From NCBI GenBank assembly GCA_963708095.1, contig OY970182.1, forward strand, positions 868,001 through 932,000: DNA of 64,000 nucleotides, in the 5' to 3' direction. This stretch comes from JAJZVS01 sp963708095. GTDB lineage: Bacteria > Pseudomonadota > Alphaproteobacteria > Acetobacterales > Acetobacteraceae. Shown here piece after piece: positions 1 to 8,265 of the stretch (the stretch's first letter is position 1; every line of letters begins with the position of its first letter). The position numbers and the translations under genes were made by a program. Below the pieces are notes generated by a model that worked only from the letters and a program-made list of their open reading frames with translations, searched no databases and had not been told where the DNA came from.

Positions 1-516
1 ATAGATGTCGCTGTCCGGATCGGTCCGATGGTCAACTCCAGCCTCATCATTCGCAAGCTCGGGGCTCTCCGTTGGATCATTTGCGCAGCGCCCGCCTATC
101 TGGGACAACGCGGCACGCCGCACACGCTTGCCGACCTGTCACGTCACGACTGTCTCGCTTACAGCCAGAACAGCATCCGCTCGGAATGGCGGCTACTGGA
201 TGGCGACAAGCCCACGCAGGTGCAGGTTCCGGTCCGCATGCGCTCGAACACGCTCGACGGCGTCGTTGCCGCCGCCGTGGAGGGCGCCGGGCTCGTCTAC
301 GCTCCGGCTTGGTCGGTCATGAATTTCGTCAAGGCTGGGCGGTTGAAGGTCGTCCTGTCCAAGCACGAATTGCCACCGCACCCGATCAACGCTGTCTTCA
401 CCCACAATCGTCTGTTGTCGGGGAAGGTGCGTGCGCTTGTGGACTACCTTGCCTTGCAATTCGCCGACACCGATTTCGATAGCCCACCACCGCTGCATAC
501 TGTGCGGCTCGGATAG
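1..516 (+). CDS. LysR-family regulator, C-terminal part (cut by window start)
   Basis: The frame is open from base 1 and ends with TAG at 514-516, so the N-terminal helix-turn-helix lies outside the window. The visible 171 residues form the effector-binding half of a LysR-type transcriptional regulator: a DVAVRIG segment, then CAAPAYLGQRG and a conserved LADLSRHDCL motif typical of the second subdomain of the CrgA/DmlR subgroup. The end matches the usual LysR length, with no sign of decay. The regulated gene is not visible; the next gene is convergent. The family call is firm from these motifs. The ligand cannot be read from the sequence. Confidence 0.85.
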   Translation: MDVAVRIGPMVNSSLIIRKLGALRWIICAAPAYLGQRGTPHTLADLSRHDCLAYSQNSIRSEWRLLDGDKPTQVQVPVRMRSNTLDGVVAAAVEGAGLVYAPAWSVMNFVKAGRLKVVLSKHELPPHPINAVFTHNRLLSGKVRALVDYLALQFADTDFDSPPPLHTVRLG

Positions 517-857
517 AACGCGGCCGCTGGCGATGTCACGCTGGAGCTGCCGGCCATAATACCGGCTTGGTATTTTAAAGAGTCACGCGATTCGTCGAAT
601 ATCTGCAAACGTTCGCCTGGTACTAGCGGCGTCATCTTGCTGCTGCAGGCGAGCCGGAGCCGAAGTCAGATCGGCTTCTGTGGCGAGTAACCCGGAAGTT
701 GACCGTCAGCTATCGGCCAACTTCGGCCGCTGCCAACCGCCCGGTCGATAGGCAGCTATGGGTCGGTAGGCGACATTCAAACTGGCCCACGACCTGAAAA
801 AGGCCGGAGGATTCCACCCGCTGCACGCCCCCCCTGGGGCCTTGCTCCAGCGCCGTT
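517..857. other. intergenic, no gene seen
   Basis: This gap lies between two convergent genes. It holds a short inverted repeat around 695-724 (GAAGTTG opposed to CAACTTC) and a purine-rich stretch near 799-810, but no convincing reading frame. Transcription termination of one or both flanking genes is possible. Confidence 0.4.
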
Positions 858-2222
858 TCAGCCCGCTGCGGCGGCGATCGCCTCGCCCAGGATCTGCACG
901 ATCCGTTCCAGCACCGGTTCGGGCGTCATCAGCGGCGGCGCCAGGCAGAGCGAATCGCCGCTGACCGGCGGTCCCTCGCCGCCGGCGCGCTGGCGCAGGA
1001 TCAGCCCGCGGGCCATCGCCTCGGCCACCACCTTGGCACCAAGGCCCGGCGCCGGCGCGCGCGTGGCCGGGTCGGCGACCAGTTCCACCGCCGCCAGCAT
1101 CCCCAAACCGCGCACGTCGCCCACGTGCGGCAGGGCGCGCAACGTCTCCAACCCGGCGAGCAGCTTGCGGCCCATGACGGCGGACCGCTCTACCAGCCCC
1201 TCGCGCTCGATGACGTCGATATTGGCCAGCCCCACGGCGCAGCAGGTGGGATGGCCGGAATAGGTGGCGGCGTGCATGTAGCGCTCGTCCATCGGCGCAT
1301 CTTCCAGCGCCTTGTGCACGCGCTCGCTCAGGATGATCCCGCCGAGCGGCAGGTAGCCGCTGGTCACGCCCTTGGCGAACGAAACGATGTCGGGGCGCAC
1401 GTCCCAGTGGCCGAGCGCGAACCAGCGCCCGGTCCGGCCGAACCCGGTGATGACCTCGTCGGCGATCAGCAGCACGCCGTGGCGGTCGCAGATCTCGCGC
1501 AGCCGGGGGAAATAGGTGGGGGGAGGGACGATGACGCCGCCGGCGCCCATCACCGGCTCGGCGATCACCGCGGCGACGGTATCGGCGCCCTCGGCCTCGA
1601 TCGCGGTCTCGACCGCGTCGGCCGCCTCGATCCCGCAATCGCCGTTGCCGGGCCAGCGGTAGGGGTAGGGGGGCGCGACCTGGACGAAATTGGGCACCAG
1701 CGGGCCGAACATCTTCTGGTAGCCGGGCAGGCTGGTGGCACTCATCGCCGCCATGGTCACGCCGTGGTAGCCGTAGCGGCGGGAGATGATCTTCACCTTG
1801 CCGGGCTTGCCCTGGCGCTTCCAGAAATAACGTGCGGTCTTGAACGCGCTTTCGTTCGATTCCGCCCCGCCGGTGGTGAAATAGACCGCGGCGGAATCCG
1901 GGTAGGCGCGCGAAACGATCGCGTCGGCGAGCCGGATCGCCGGCTCGTTGGAAAAGCCCGCGTAAGCCGAGGCATAGGCGAGCGTTTCCATCTGCTTCGC
2001 CGCCGCCTGCGCCAGTTCGCGCCGGCCGTGGCCGATGTTCACGTTCCACAGCGCGGAAAGCCCGTCGATATAGGCGTGCCCGTCGGCGGTGTGCAGCATC
2101 GCGCCCTCGCCGCGGGTGAACAGGCGGGCGTTCGCGTGCTCCTTCGGGTGGTGCAGTGGGTGAACCAGGCGGCGGCGATCGAGGTCGCGCAGCAGGTCGA
2201 GGGAAGGGGTCTGCTCGTCCAT
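858..2222 (-). CDS. class III aminotransferase (omega-amino acid type)
   Basis: PLP-dependent fold-type I transaminase of 454 residues. It shows FTTGGAESNESAFK near residues 115-128, the cofactor aspartate in LLIADEVITGFGRTG (D255) and the Schiff-base lysine in SFAKGVTSGYLPLGG (K284). Length and motifs fit the taurine/beta-alanine/putrescine:pyruvate aminotransferase group rather than ornithine or adenosylmethionine enzymes. The ATG at 2222 is chosen because GGAG lies 8 nt upstream and the frame beyond it is low-complexity. The gene stands alone and is convergent with the LysR fragment. The amino donor cannot be decided from sequence. Confidence 0.88.
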   Translation of the reverse strand: MDEQTPSLDLLRDLDRRRLVHPLHHPKEHANARLFTRGEGAMLHTADGHAYIDGLSALWNVNIGHGRRELAQAAAKQMETLAYASAYAGFSNEPAIRLADAIVSRAYPDSAAVYFTTGGAESNESAFKTARYFWKRQGKPGKVKIISRRYGYHGVTMAAMSATSLPGYQKMFGPLVPNFVQVAPPYPYRWPGNGDCGIEAADAVETAIEAEGADTVAAVIAEPVMGAGGVIVPPPTYFPRLREICDRHGVLLIADEVITGFGRTGRWFALGHWDVRPDIVSFAKGVTSGYLPLGGIILSERVHKALEDAPMDERYMHAATYSGHPTCCAVGLANIDVIEREGLVERSAVMGRKLLAGLETLRALPHVGDVRGLGMLAAVELVADPATRAPAPGLGAKVVAEAMARGLILRQRAGGEGPPVSGDSLCLAPPLMTPEPVLERIVQILGEAIAAAAG

Positions 2223-2852
2223 GGGCTGGTCTCCGGCATCGGGGCGCACGCAGGGACCGTCGTGATCGCGCGGCGCCCGCCAATGAGGCGCGAAAACCGC
2301 GTCGCAGGCAAGCGGTACGTTGCAGCGCACCCGTGCGGCCGCCATTTGCGGCGGCACGCGGTGGCGCGCGCCTCGTGCGCGCCCCGGCTGCACCGTTCCG
2401 ATGCACGCACCCGACGCACCGAGCCGCTGCATGCGCGCGGCTGCTTATACCGGGCCACTGCCCAGGCGACACACCCAATCAACCGCACCGGGCAAAGAAG
2501 GCGGCGCGCCTCTAGGCAGTCCGTCGGCCCGCATATTTCCTGGCGCACTTGTTTCGGCGTGTTGCTTCGCGGCATCCCTGCGTCTCCCTGGACGGAACCA
2601 TCAAATCAACGTTTTGACGAGATTTAGCTGTCAGCGGCAGAGAAAAAGGTGAAACGTAAATAACGCAAATGACCGGCATTCGGTAGCAACGGCCACCGAC
2701 TGGAATATCAAAGGGTTGGCCGGCATGAAGATCGAAACTCAGGGCCGAACAACCACCCCGGCCACGCGGCGCGCGACGTTCCGGATTCGCATTGTAAGGG
2801 AGGACGTCGTGTAGGAGTGCGGGCTGTGTGGGGCCGGGCGGCGTTGGCCGCG
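2223..2852. other. 630-bp gap spanning the left edge of the low-GC island
   Basis: The part up to about 2600 is GC-rich like the chromosome and holds no gene I trust. Composition falls around 2590-2660, and an imperfect terminal inverted repeat lies at 2662-2692. The rest, to 2852, is the untranslated end of the island. Confidence 0.5.
2662..2692 (+). repeat. left terminal inverted repeat of low-GC island
   Basis: Read inward, this 31-bp sequence matches the reverse complement of 5302-5332 at about 26 of 31 positions. Shared blocks are AACGCAAAT, GGCATT and TAGCAACGG. It marks the point where base composition falls. No target-site duplication is obvious outside it. Confidence 0.65.
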
Positions 2853-3851
2853 CTATGTAGCATCGTTGTAATCGGCGGTATCCAGGCCGACGACTTCGTT
2901 GGCGCTTCTCCACATAAAGCTCTGGCAGAAACGTGTCGTTCGGGTAATATTGAAAGCGTCCCTGTATTCGATCACTCCCCAGACGTGAATCCGTTGGGCA
3001 ATGCCCAACATGATTTGGCGCGCTTCCGCCTCTGGGTACAGCCTAGGCGCAACGGCAGCTATCGTTTTCCATTGCCGGGGGCCGAGGACGCTCGCGCTTC
3101 GCGTCGGCGATATATCCGGATAGGGATAACTGAAGTCCTTCCGGATAGGGTGCGGCAGGACGTCGGCGGCTATGCGATAGACGAGATCGTAGGTCGGAGT
3201 CAGGCCGTCATTGACAATTCTCATGCGTGGTTCAAATCTAATTCCTGTTTTTATGTCTTGTGGCACCATCCCCTCGAACCAAACCGAGATATAAGCGCGT
3301 GTTTGCAATTCGCTTACGGATTTTTGCCGGTCGGCGATCGCTCGATTAATCGAGACCGTCTCTTGGAGGCGGATGACGTTTGCGGCCATCGACGTCGCGA
3401 CGCCTTCCATGGCGGTCGCGGCGCGGGTGGCCTGGTCGATCGAAGCGTTCATGTCACGAGTTTGGCCTTGGGCGATCTCATCCATCTTGTCGATGGTTTC
3501 CTTCAACCGGCCGGCCTGAACCCAAAAGACCCAGGCCTGAATACCCCCAATAATCGCGATGCAGACAGTAAGCCGAACCATCCACCAATCGGCCGACGCC
3601 TTCTCTTCTCTGTCGTTGGTATTTTCGGCGGTTTCGGTCTTGCTCTTTGGGGGGACAATCACTTTCGCAAGAAGAGGCCGTTTCTCCGTGTCATTCGGGT
3701 ATTTATCGGATTTAGCGGCATTGTCGGTGGTTATCTGCTCTGGAGCTTGATGGGTTTCCCCGCCACCTGGGGGTGGTGGTTGTGACGCCGCGACCGCTGG
3801 GGCGCCCCAAGTCAGTGCAGCAAATACCGCCAAGACCGCAGCCCACCGCAC
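2853..3851 (-). CDS. membrane-anchored hypothetical protein
   Basis: A 332-residue protein of unknown function. An N-terminal signal segment (about residues 1-22, ending AAAVAAS-like) is followed by a Pro/Gly-rich charged linker, then one hydrophobic segment at about 92-113 (WMVRLTVCIAIIGGIQAWVFW), a coiled-coil-like region rich in Ala, Met and Gln to about residue 190, and a soluble C-terminal domain. Similar sheath-and-coil proteins are common hypothetical genes on alphaproteobacterial mobile islands. It is the largest gene of the low-GC island and lies just downstream of the DUF6471 gene on the same strand (34 nt), so the two may be co-transcribed. Function unknown. Confidence 0.75.
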   Translation of the reverse strand: MRWAAVLAVFAALTWGAPAVAASQPPPPGGGETHQAPEQITTDNAAKSDKYPNDTEKRPLLAKVIVPPKSKTETAENTNDREEKASADWWMVRLTVCIAIIGGIQAWVFWVQAGRLKETIDKMDEIAQGQTRDMNASIDQATRAATAMEGVATSMAANVIRLQETVSINRAIADRQKSVSELQTRAYISVWFEGMVPQDIKTGIRFEPRMRIVNDGLTPTYDLVYRIAADVLPHPIRKDFSYPYPDISPTRSASVLGPRQWKTIAAVAPRLYPEAEARQIMLGIAQRIHVWGVIEYRDAFNITRTTRFCQSFMWRSANEVVGLDTADYNDAT

Positions 3852-3885
3852 CCGTTGCCCCCCGCCAGCACGGGATGATCTTGGC

Positions 3886-4128
3886 CTAGAGATCGGCCAA
3901 TGCCAATGCCGTGATCCCCACCACCGCCAGACAGGCCAGGAAGAACGTCACCGGGAACGTCCCCCGCGCCAGCTTAGCGCCGACAGACCCTTCCGTCTCT
4001 TCCATCCCGTGCTCATTGAGCCGCCGGGCAAGCTCCGCATAGGTTATATCGGCGCGCTTTAGCTCGACCTTCAGGTACCGCCGAGCCCGGTCCGCCCACT
4101 CCTTCTCCCGTTCTGTCAGCCCAGCCAT
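3886..4128 (-). CDS. DUF6471-type small protein
   Basis: An 80-residue protein whose first 55 residues (WADRARRYLKVELKRADITY, then LARRLNEHG and EGSVGAKLARG) look like the small HTH-like DUF6471 domain found in single-copy proteins across Proteobacteria. Unusually, the C-terminus continues into a hydrophobic stretch (FFLACLAVVGITALALADL) that could be a membrane anchor. The start ATG at 4128 opens a 184-nt divergent region shared with the gene at 4313. DNA binding is suggested by the helix pattern but not shown. It belongs to the low-GC island. Confidence 0.72.
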   Translation of the reverse strand: MAGLTEREKEWADRARRYLKVELKRADITYAELARRLNEHGMEETEGSVGAKLARGTFPVTFFLACLAVVGITALALADL

Positions 4129-4218
4129 AGCGCCCTCATTTTTGTCGGTAAGACGTCATATATATCGATTTCTTGCTGATTACAAGGGCCGCGTGGTCTA
4201 CATATCCGTCAACAAACT

Positions 4219-4238
4219 CGGTATTCGGTAGCAACGAC
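4219..4238 (+). repeat. internal copy of the island repeat core
   Basis: This repeats the inner half of the left terminal repeat (GGTATTCGGTAGCAACGA against GGCATTCGGTAGCAACGG) in the same orientation. It lies in the divergent promoter region between 4128 and 4313, so it could also be an operator. Confidence 0.5.
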
Positions 4239-4312
4239 CATCGGAGCTGAGATGGGCTGGATCGGACCTACTCCGCATCCCTCGGGGCCCTCCGCGAGCG
4301 TGACGCCCTTGT

Positions 4313-5281
4313 GTGACGAACGATTATCTGGGATCGTTCTTCCCACGGGAAGAGACACAGGGCTATTCCGTGGAAACTAGCCTTCCGCACGAGATTGTAT
4401 ACGACACCCCCGCGCTTGTGCCTGTGGCAGACATTATCGAGTCGCTTCGTGGCACCCTTCAAATCACCCGGGAAATCGGCCCAATCCTCGAAGCGCTAAT
4501 TCCTGGGTTAGAAATCGGCGGCATTTCGGTGACGGTACGGGAGATTTCCCAAGCCAGTCCGCTGAGGGAAGCTTTTGCAATAAGCGTCGTAGCAATATAT
4601 CAGAAGAGCTTGGGGGTTGATGTGCCCCAGATAATACACGACCTGTTTGGTGGAAGCATTCCACAAGAATATAATAATATCGTCTCATTAATATTTATCG
4701 TTGTTGTATTCTTTGCTGGGCAATTCATCTTCGATGCCGCTGGGAAGCTCATAGAACGGGCGAAATACGGACGCCAATATGGGGCTCTAGTGAAAGAAAT
4801 TGCAAGCATGCTTAATAAGTCTGAGGACGAAGTGAGACGGCTTATGAAAGATCAATTCGGGGGAGCGCGAATCCATTCCCTTCTTGGATCTGCCTCGCGC
4901 GTACTTCAGCCCAGCAAGAACCAAGGCAATGCGCCCCTCACTATAAACGGCCGCGCCATTTCGTCCGATCTATTGGCGGAATTTCCGAGCAAAGCGCAAG
5001 CCTTGGAAGAGGAGCCGGGACCCGTTAGTGACCCGCTTGAAAATGTTGAGATCCGGCTTCACGCCCAGGACATGGACCACAATAAACAGGGGTGGGCGGC
5101 GGTTGTGCCTGCGCTGTCCCCAAAACGGATCAGAATGCATCTCTATCCCCCTATAAAGCCGGCTGACATATACACAAAGACCAGCATCCGAGGGGATGTT
5201 CTTGTCGAGTCTCGCCGTAATGAAAGTGGCGAAACAGAGCCGGTGCGCGTTCACCTAATCCGGCTGCGGGATACGACTTAA
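4313..5281 (+). CDS. hypothetical protein with one transmembrane segment
   Basis: A 322-residue protein without a recognised family. Residues 1-120 are soluble. A hydrophobic helix follows at about 122-140 (IVSLIFIVVVFFAGQFIFDAA), then a charged region with a possible helix-turn pattern (EIASMLNKSEDEVRRLMKD) and a beta-rich tail (residues about 225-322). Base composition is clearly AT-richer than in surrounding genes. It is divergent from the DUF6471 gene and ends 20 nt before the right terminal repeat. The start ATG is preceded by weak purine content only, so a start a few codons away is possible. Confidence 0.7.
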   Translation: MTNDYLGSFFPREETQGYSVETSLPHEIVYDTPALVPVADIIESLRGTLQITREIGPILEALIPGLEIGGISVTVREISQASPLREAFAISVVAIYQKSLGVDVPQIIHDLFGGSIPQEYNNIVSLIFIVVVFFAGQFIFDAAGKLIERAKYGRQYGALVKEIASMLNKSEDEVRRLMKDQFGGARIHSLLGSASRVLQPSKNQGNAPLTINGRAISSDLLAEFPSKAQALEEEPGPVSDPLENVEIRLHAQDMDHNKQGWAAVVPALSPKRIRMHLYPPIKPADIYTKTSIRGDVLVESRRNESGETEPVRVHLIRLRDTT

Positions 5282-5733
5282 GTGCATTGTTCTTGTGATA
5301 ACCGTTGCTATATAATGCCAGTTATTTGCGTTGAAAACCTTCTTCGTCACGCCGCCCCACAGTCCACAGTGCCCGGTCGCAAAGGCGTGGAGACCGCCGC
5401 CCGGCCTCCACCTTTTGCCGGAGCATGCTTCGCCGGCCTGACGGGGTGGCCGCGCCCAGCCGTACGCATTGCGGTCATCCCCGGGCGCCGCCTCGCTCCG
5501 GGCTGACGCACGCGCCGGGCCAACGCGAGGCGGCCGGACCCGGGGCCGGCACGCCGACTATACACCCAAGGTCGGGAGTTGCCGGCGCGTGCGCCCCGCC
5601 CATATTAGCCTTGCCGTCCGGCGCGCCTCCTGGGCTGCACGGCCGCTTGCCGCCCTCCCGCCTCTGCGCGCCTCCCCCGGCGCGAGCCGTGACCCGGCAG
5701 AGCGTCCCGCGCGGGAGCAAACGGAGATGCCCG
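5282..5733. other. 452-bp gap with right edge of the low-GC island
   Basis: After the stop at 5281 the sequence passes the right terminal repeat (5302-5332), then returns to GC-rich DNA. No gene is supported before the Shine-Dalgarno of the next gene at 5723-5726. Confidence 0.5.
5302..5332 (-). repeat. right terminal inverted repeat of low-GC island
   Basis: This is the inverted partner of 2662-2692 (about 26 of 31 matches). Together they bound a 2.67-kb segment with three genes and no recombinase. Confidence 0.65.
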
Positions 5734-8022
5734 ATGCCGGATCCCCGCAGTCTTCCCGGAATCAGGCCCTATCGCAGCGCCGCCGGCGGCTGGGGCGCCC
5801 TGCGTGCCACCGCCCGGACGGTGCGTGAGCAGATGGACACCACCGACGCGGCGCTCACGCTGTTCCGCACCAACAAGCCGGACGGTTTCGACTGCCCCGG
5901 CTGCGCCTGGCCGGACAAGGAGCACACCTCCACCTTCCAGTTCTGCGAGAACGGCGCCAAGGCCGTGACCTGGGAGGCGACCCGCAAGCGGGTGCCGCCG
6001 GAATTCTTCGCCGCGTATACCGTCACCGAGTTGCAGCACTGGAGCGACTACGCGCTGGAGGACGAAGGCCGGCTCACCCACCCGATGGCCTACGACGGCG
6101 CCAGCGACACCTACCGGCCGATCGGCTGGGACGCGGCGTTCCGGCGCATCGGCGCCGCGCTGCGCAGCCTGCCGGACCCCGACATGGCGGCCTTCTATAC
6201 CTCCGGGCGCGCCTCCAACGAGGCGGCGTTCCTCTACCAACTCTTCGCCCGGGAATACGGCACCAACAATTTCCCCGATTGCTCGAACATGTGCCACGAG
6301 GCGACCAGCGTCGGGCTGCCGCTGTCGATCGGCATCGGCAAGGGGACCGTGTCGCTCGAAGATTTCGACCATTGCGAGCTGATCATCGCGCTCGGCCACA
6401 ATCCCGGCACCAACCATCCGCGCATGATGGGCACGTTGCACGAGGTCGCCCGCCGCGGCGTGCCGATCATCGTGTTCAACCCGCTGCGCGAACGGGCGCT
6501 GGAGCGCTTCACCGACCCGCAGGATCCGGTGGAAATGGCGACCCTCGGGTCGCAGCCGATCGCGTCCTCCTACTACCAGGTGAAGGTCGGCGGTGACGCG
6601 GCGGCGCTGAAGGGGGTCATGAAGGCGCTGCTCGCACTGGAGGAGGAAGCTGCGGGCGGCGCGGCCCCCGTCCTCGACCGCGCCTTCATCGCCGCCCACA
6701 CGCACGGGTTCGACGCCTTCGCCGCCGACCTGCGCGCCACCGGCTGGGCCGCGATCGAGGCCGAAAGCGGGCTCGATCGCGCCGCGTTCGCAGAGGTGGC
6801 CGCGGCCTATGCGCGCTCGAACGCCACCATCGTCTCCTACGGGATGGGCATCACGCAGCACAGCCGCGGCACCGAGAACGTGCAGCAGATCGCCAATCTG
6901 CTGCTGATGCGCGGCAATTTCGGCAAGCCGGGGGCGGGGATCTGCCCGCTGCGCGGCCATTCGAACGTGCAGGGCGACCGCACCGTCGGCATCACCGAGC
7001 GGCCGGGTCCGGCGTTGCTGGACCGGATCGAGCAGGTGTTCGGCTTCGCCCCGCCGCGTGCGCGCGGCCAGGACGCGGTGGCGGCGATGCAGGCGATCAT
7101 CGACGGAAGGTGCCGGGCGCTGATCTGCCTCGGCGGCAACCTCGCGGTGGCGCTGCCCGATCCGGCGCAGTGCTATCCCGCGATGCGCCGGCTCGACCTC
7201 GTGGTGCACATCGCCACCAAGCTGAACCGCTCGCACCTGCTGGTCGGCGGCGAGACGCTTCTGCTTCCCTGCCTGGGCCGCACCGAACGGGACATGCAGG
7301 GCGAGGGACCGCAGTCGGTGACGGTCGAGGATTCCATGTCGATGGTGCACGCCTCGCGCGGGCGGTTGCCGCCGGCATCGGAGCACCTGCGCTCGGAACC
7401 CGCGATCGTCGCCGGCATGGCGCAGGCGACCTTGCCGGACAGCAAGGTGGCGTGGTCGGAGCTGATCGCCGATTACGACCGCATCCGCGACAAGATCGAG
7501 GCGGTGTTCCCGGACTTCCGCGACTACAACCGCCGCATCCGCACCCCCGGCGGGTTCCGCTTGCCGCTGCCGCCGACCGAGCGGGTCTGGACCACGGCTT
7601 CCGGCAAGGCGGAGTTCATTCCGTTCACGGGACTGCAGGAGGACCCGCCGGCCGCCGGTGCTGCGGTGCTGCGCCTGACGACCATCCGCAGCCACGACCA
7701 GTACAACACCACGATCTACGGGCTGGACGACCGCTATCGCGGCGTGTTCGGCCGGCGCGACGTCGTGTTCATGAACGCGCAGGACCTGGCGGCACGCGGC
7801 CTCGCCCACGGGGACATCGTCGATATCGAAACGGCGCTGCCGGCAACCGCGCCCCGGCGGCTCGCCGGGCTGATGGCGGTCGCCTACGACATCTCCGCGG
7901 GTTCGGTCGCGGCCTATTATCCGGAAGCCAATGCCCTGGTGCCGCTCGACTACAAGGACCCGCAGAGCGGCACGCCGTCCTACAAATCCGTCCCGGTCAG
8001 CATCATGCGCAGCGCTGCCTAG
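5734..8022 (+). CDS. YdeP-like molybdopterin oxidoreductase (FdhF family)
   Basis: A 762-residue enzyme of the molybdopterin-guanine-dinucleotide oxidoreductase family, closest in layout to YdeP (about 760 residues) rather than to true formate dehydrogenases. The N-terminus has FDCPGCAWPDKEH (C54, C57) and a further cysteine in FCENG (C71), fitting an Fe-S site. DCSNMCHEATSVGL carries a cysteine at the position expected for a metal ligand, followed by GHNPGTNHPR and a C-terminal DYKDPQSGTPSYKSVPV block typical of the family. The ATG at 5734 has GGAG 7 nt upstream. The gene is cytoplasmic, with no Tat signal, and stands alone. In enteric bacteria YdeP is linked to acid resistance, but its substrate is unknown. 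Confidence 0.88.
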   Translation: MPDPRSLPGIRPYRSAAGGWGALRATARTVREQMDTTDAALTLFRTNKPDGFDCPGCAWPDKEHTSTFQFCENGAKAVTWEATRKRVPPEFFAAYTVTELQHWSDYALEDEGRLTHPMAYDGASDTYRPIGWDAAFRRIGAALRSLPDPDMAAFYTSGRASNEAAFLYQLFAREYGTNNFPDCSNMCHEATSVGLPLSIGIGKGTVSLEDFDHCELIIALGHNPGTNHPRMMGTLHEVARRGVPIIVFNPLRERALERFTDPQDPVEMATLGSQPIASSYYQVKVGGDAAALKGVMKALLALEEEAAGGAAPVLDRAFIAAHTHGFDAFAADLRATGWAAIEAESGLDRAAFAEVAAAYARSNATIVSYGMGITQHSRGTENVQQIANLLLMRGNFGKPGAGICPLRGHSNVQGDRTVGITERPGPALLDRIEQVFGFAPPRARGQDAVAAMQAIIDGRCRALICLGGNLAVALPDPAQCYPAMRRLDLVVHIATKLNRSHLLVGGETLLLPCLGRTERDMQGEGPQSVTVEDSMSMVHASRGRLPPASEHLRSEPAIVAGMAQATLPDSKVAWSELIADYDRIRDKIEAVFPDFRDYNRRIRTPGGFRLPLPPTERVWTTASGKAEFIPFTGLQEDPPAAGAAVLRLTTIRSHDQYNTTIYGLDDRYRGVFGRRDVVFMNAQDLAARGLAHGDIVDIETALPATAPRRLAGLMAVAYDISAGSVAAYYPEANALVPLDYKDPQSGTPSYKSVPVSIMRSAA

Positions 8023-8097
8023 CGCCGGCGTCCCCGCCCGGACGGCTGCGCACGAGACGCCTGCGCACGAGGCGGGCGCCGGGCTGAGCCCGCAGAC

Positions 8098-8129
8098 GGC
8101 GCCATCGGCCCCCCGAGGCCGATGGCGCC
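8098..8129 (+). terminator. hairpin downstream of ydeP-like gene
   Basis: A perfect 13-bp stem (GGCGCCATCGGCC at 8098-8110 against 8117-8129) with a 6-nt loop lies 75 nt after the stop codon. There is no U-tract, so factor-independent termination is plausible rather than certain. Confidence 0.55.
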
Positions 8130-8134
8130 TGACA

Positions 8135-8265
8135 TCATACCAGCGGCCCCGGCCGATTTACTCGTCCGGCGTCCACCTGGCTGCTGGTATGTCCTTGATT
8201 TTGCGCATGGCCGCCCCGCCAACCCCATGCGCGATACCGGCCGGCCGAAGAGGCCGCCGGTATCA
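8135..8265 (-). repeat. 131-bp triple-hairpin dispersed element, copy A
   Basis: This is nearly identical to 50182-50311. It contains three consecutive inverted repeats: CATACCAGCGGCC with GGCTGCTGGTATG, GCGCATGG with CCATGCGC, and ATACCGGC with GCCGGTAT around a GAAG-type loop. Its last three bases are the stop codon of the MFS gene. On the minus strand it reads a short frame beginning MRKIKDIPAARWTPDE. Confidence 0.8.

Noticed and set aside
28..516. Start of the first gene at ATG 28
   Set aside because: The frame is open to base 1 and the residues before it continue the LysR effector domain, so the gene is cut by the window.
2512..2913. 133-codon minus-strand frame across the left end of the low-GC island
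   Set aside because: It crosses a composition boundary and the terminal repeat and shows no motif.
5605..7809. A 734-codon minus-strand frame opposite the YdeP-like gene
   Set aside because: Same shadow effect; no motif, and the opposite strand is a well-conserved enzyme.
8135..8265. The dispersed element as an IS21 remnant, because of the MRKIKD start
   Set aside because: The likeness covers six residues only; the conserved feature is the hairpins, and the rest does not read as IstA.
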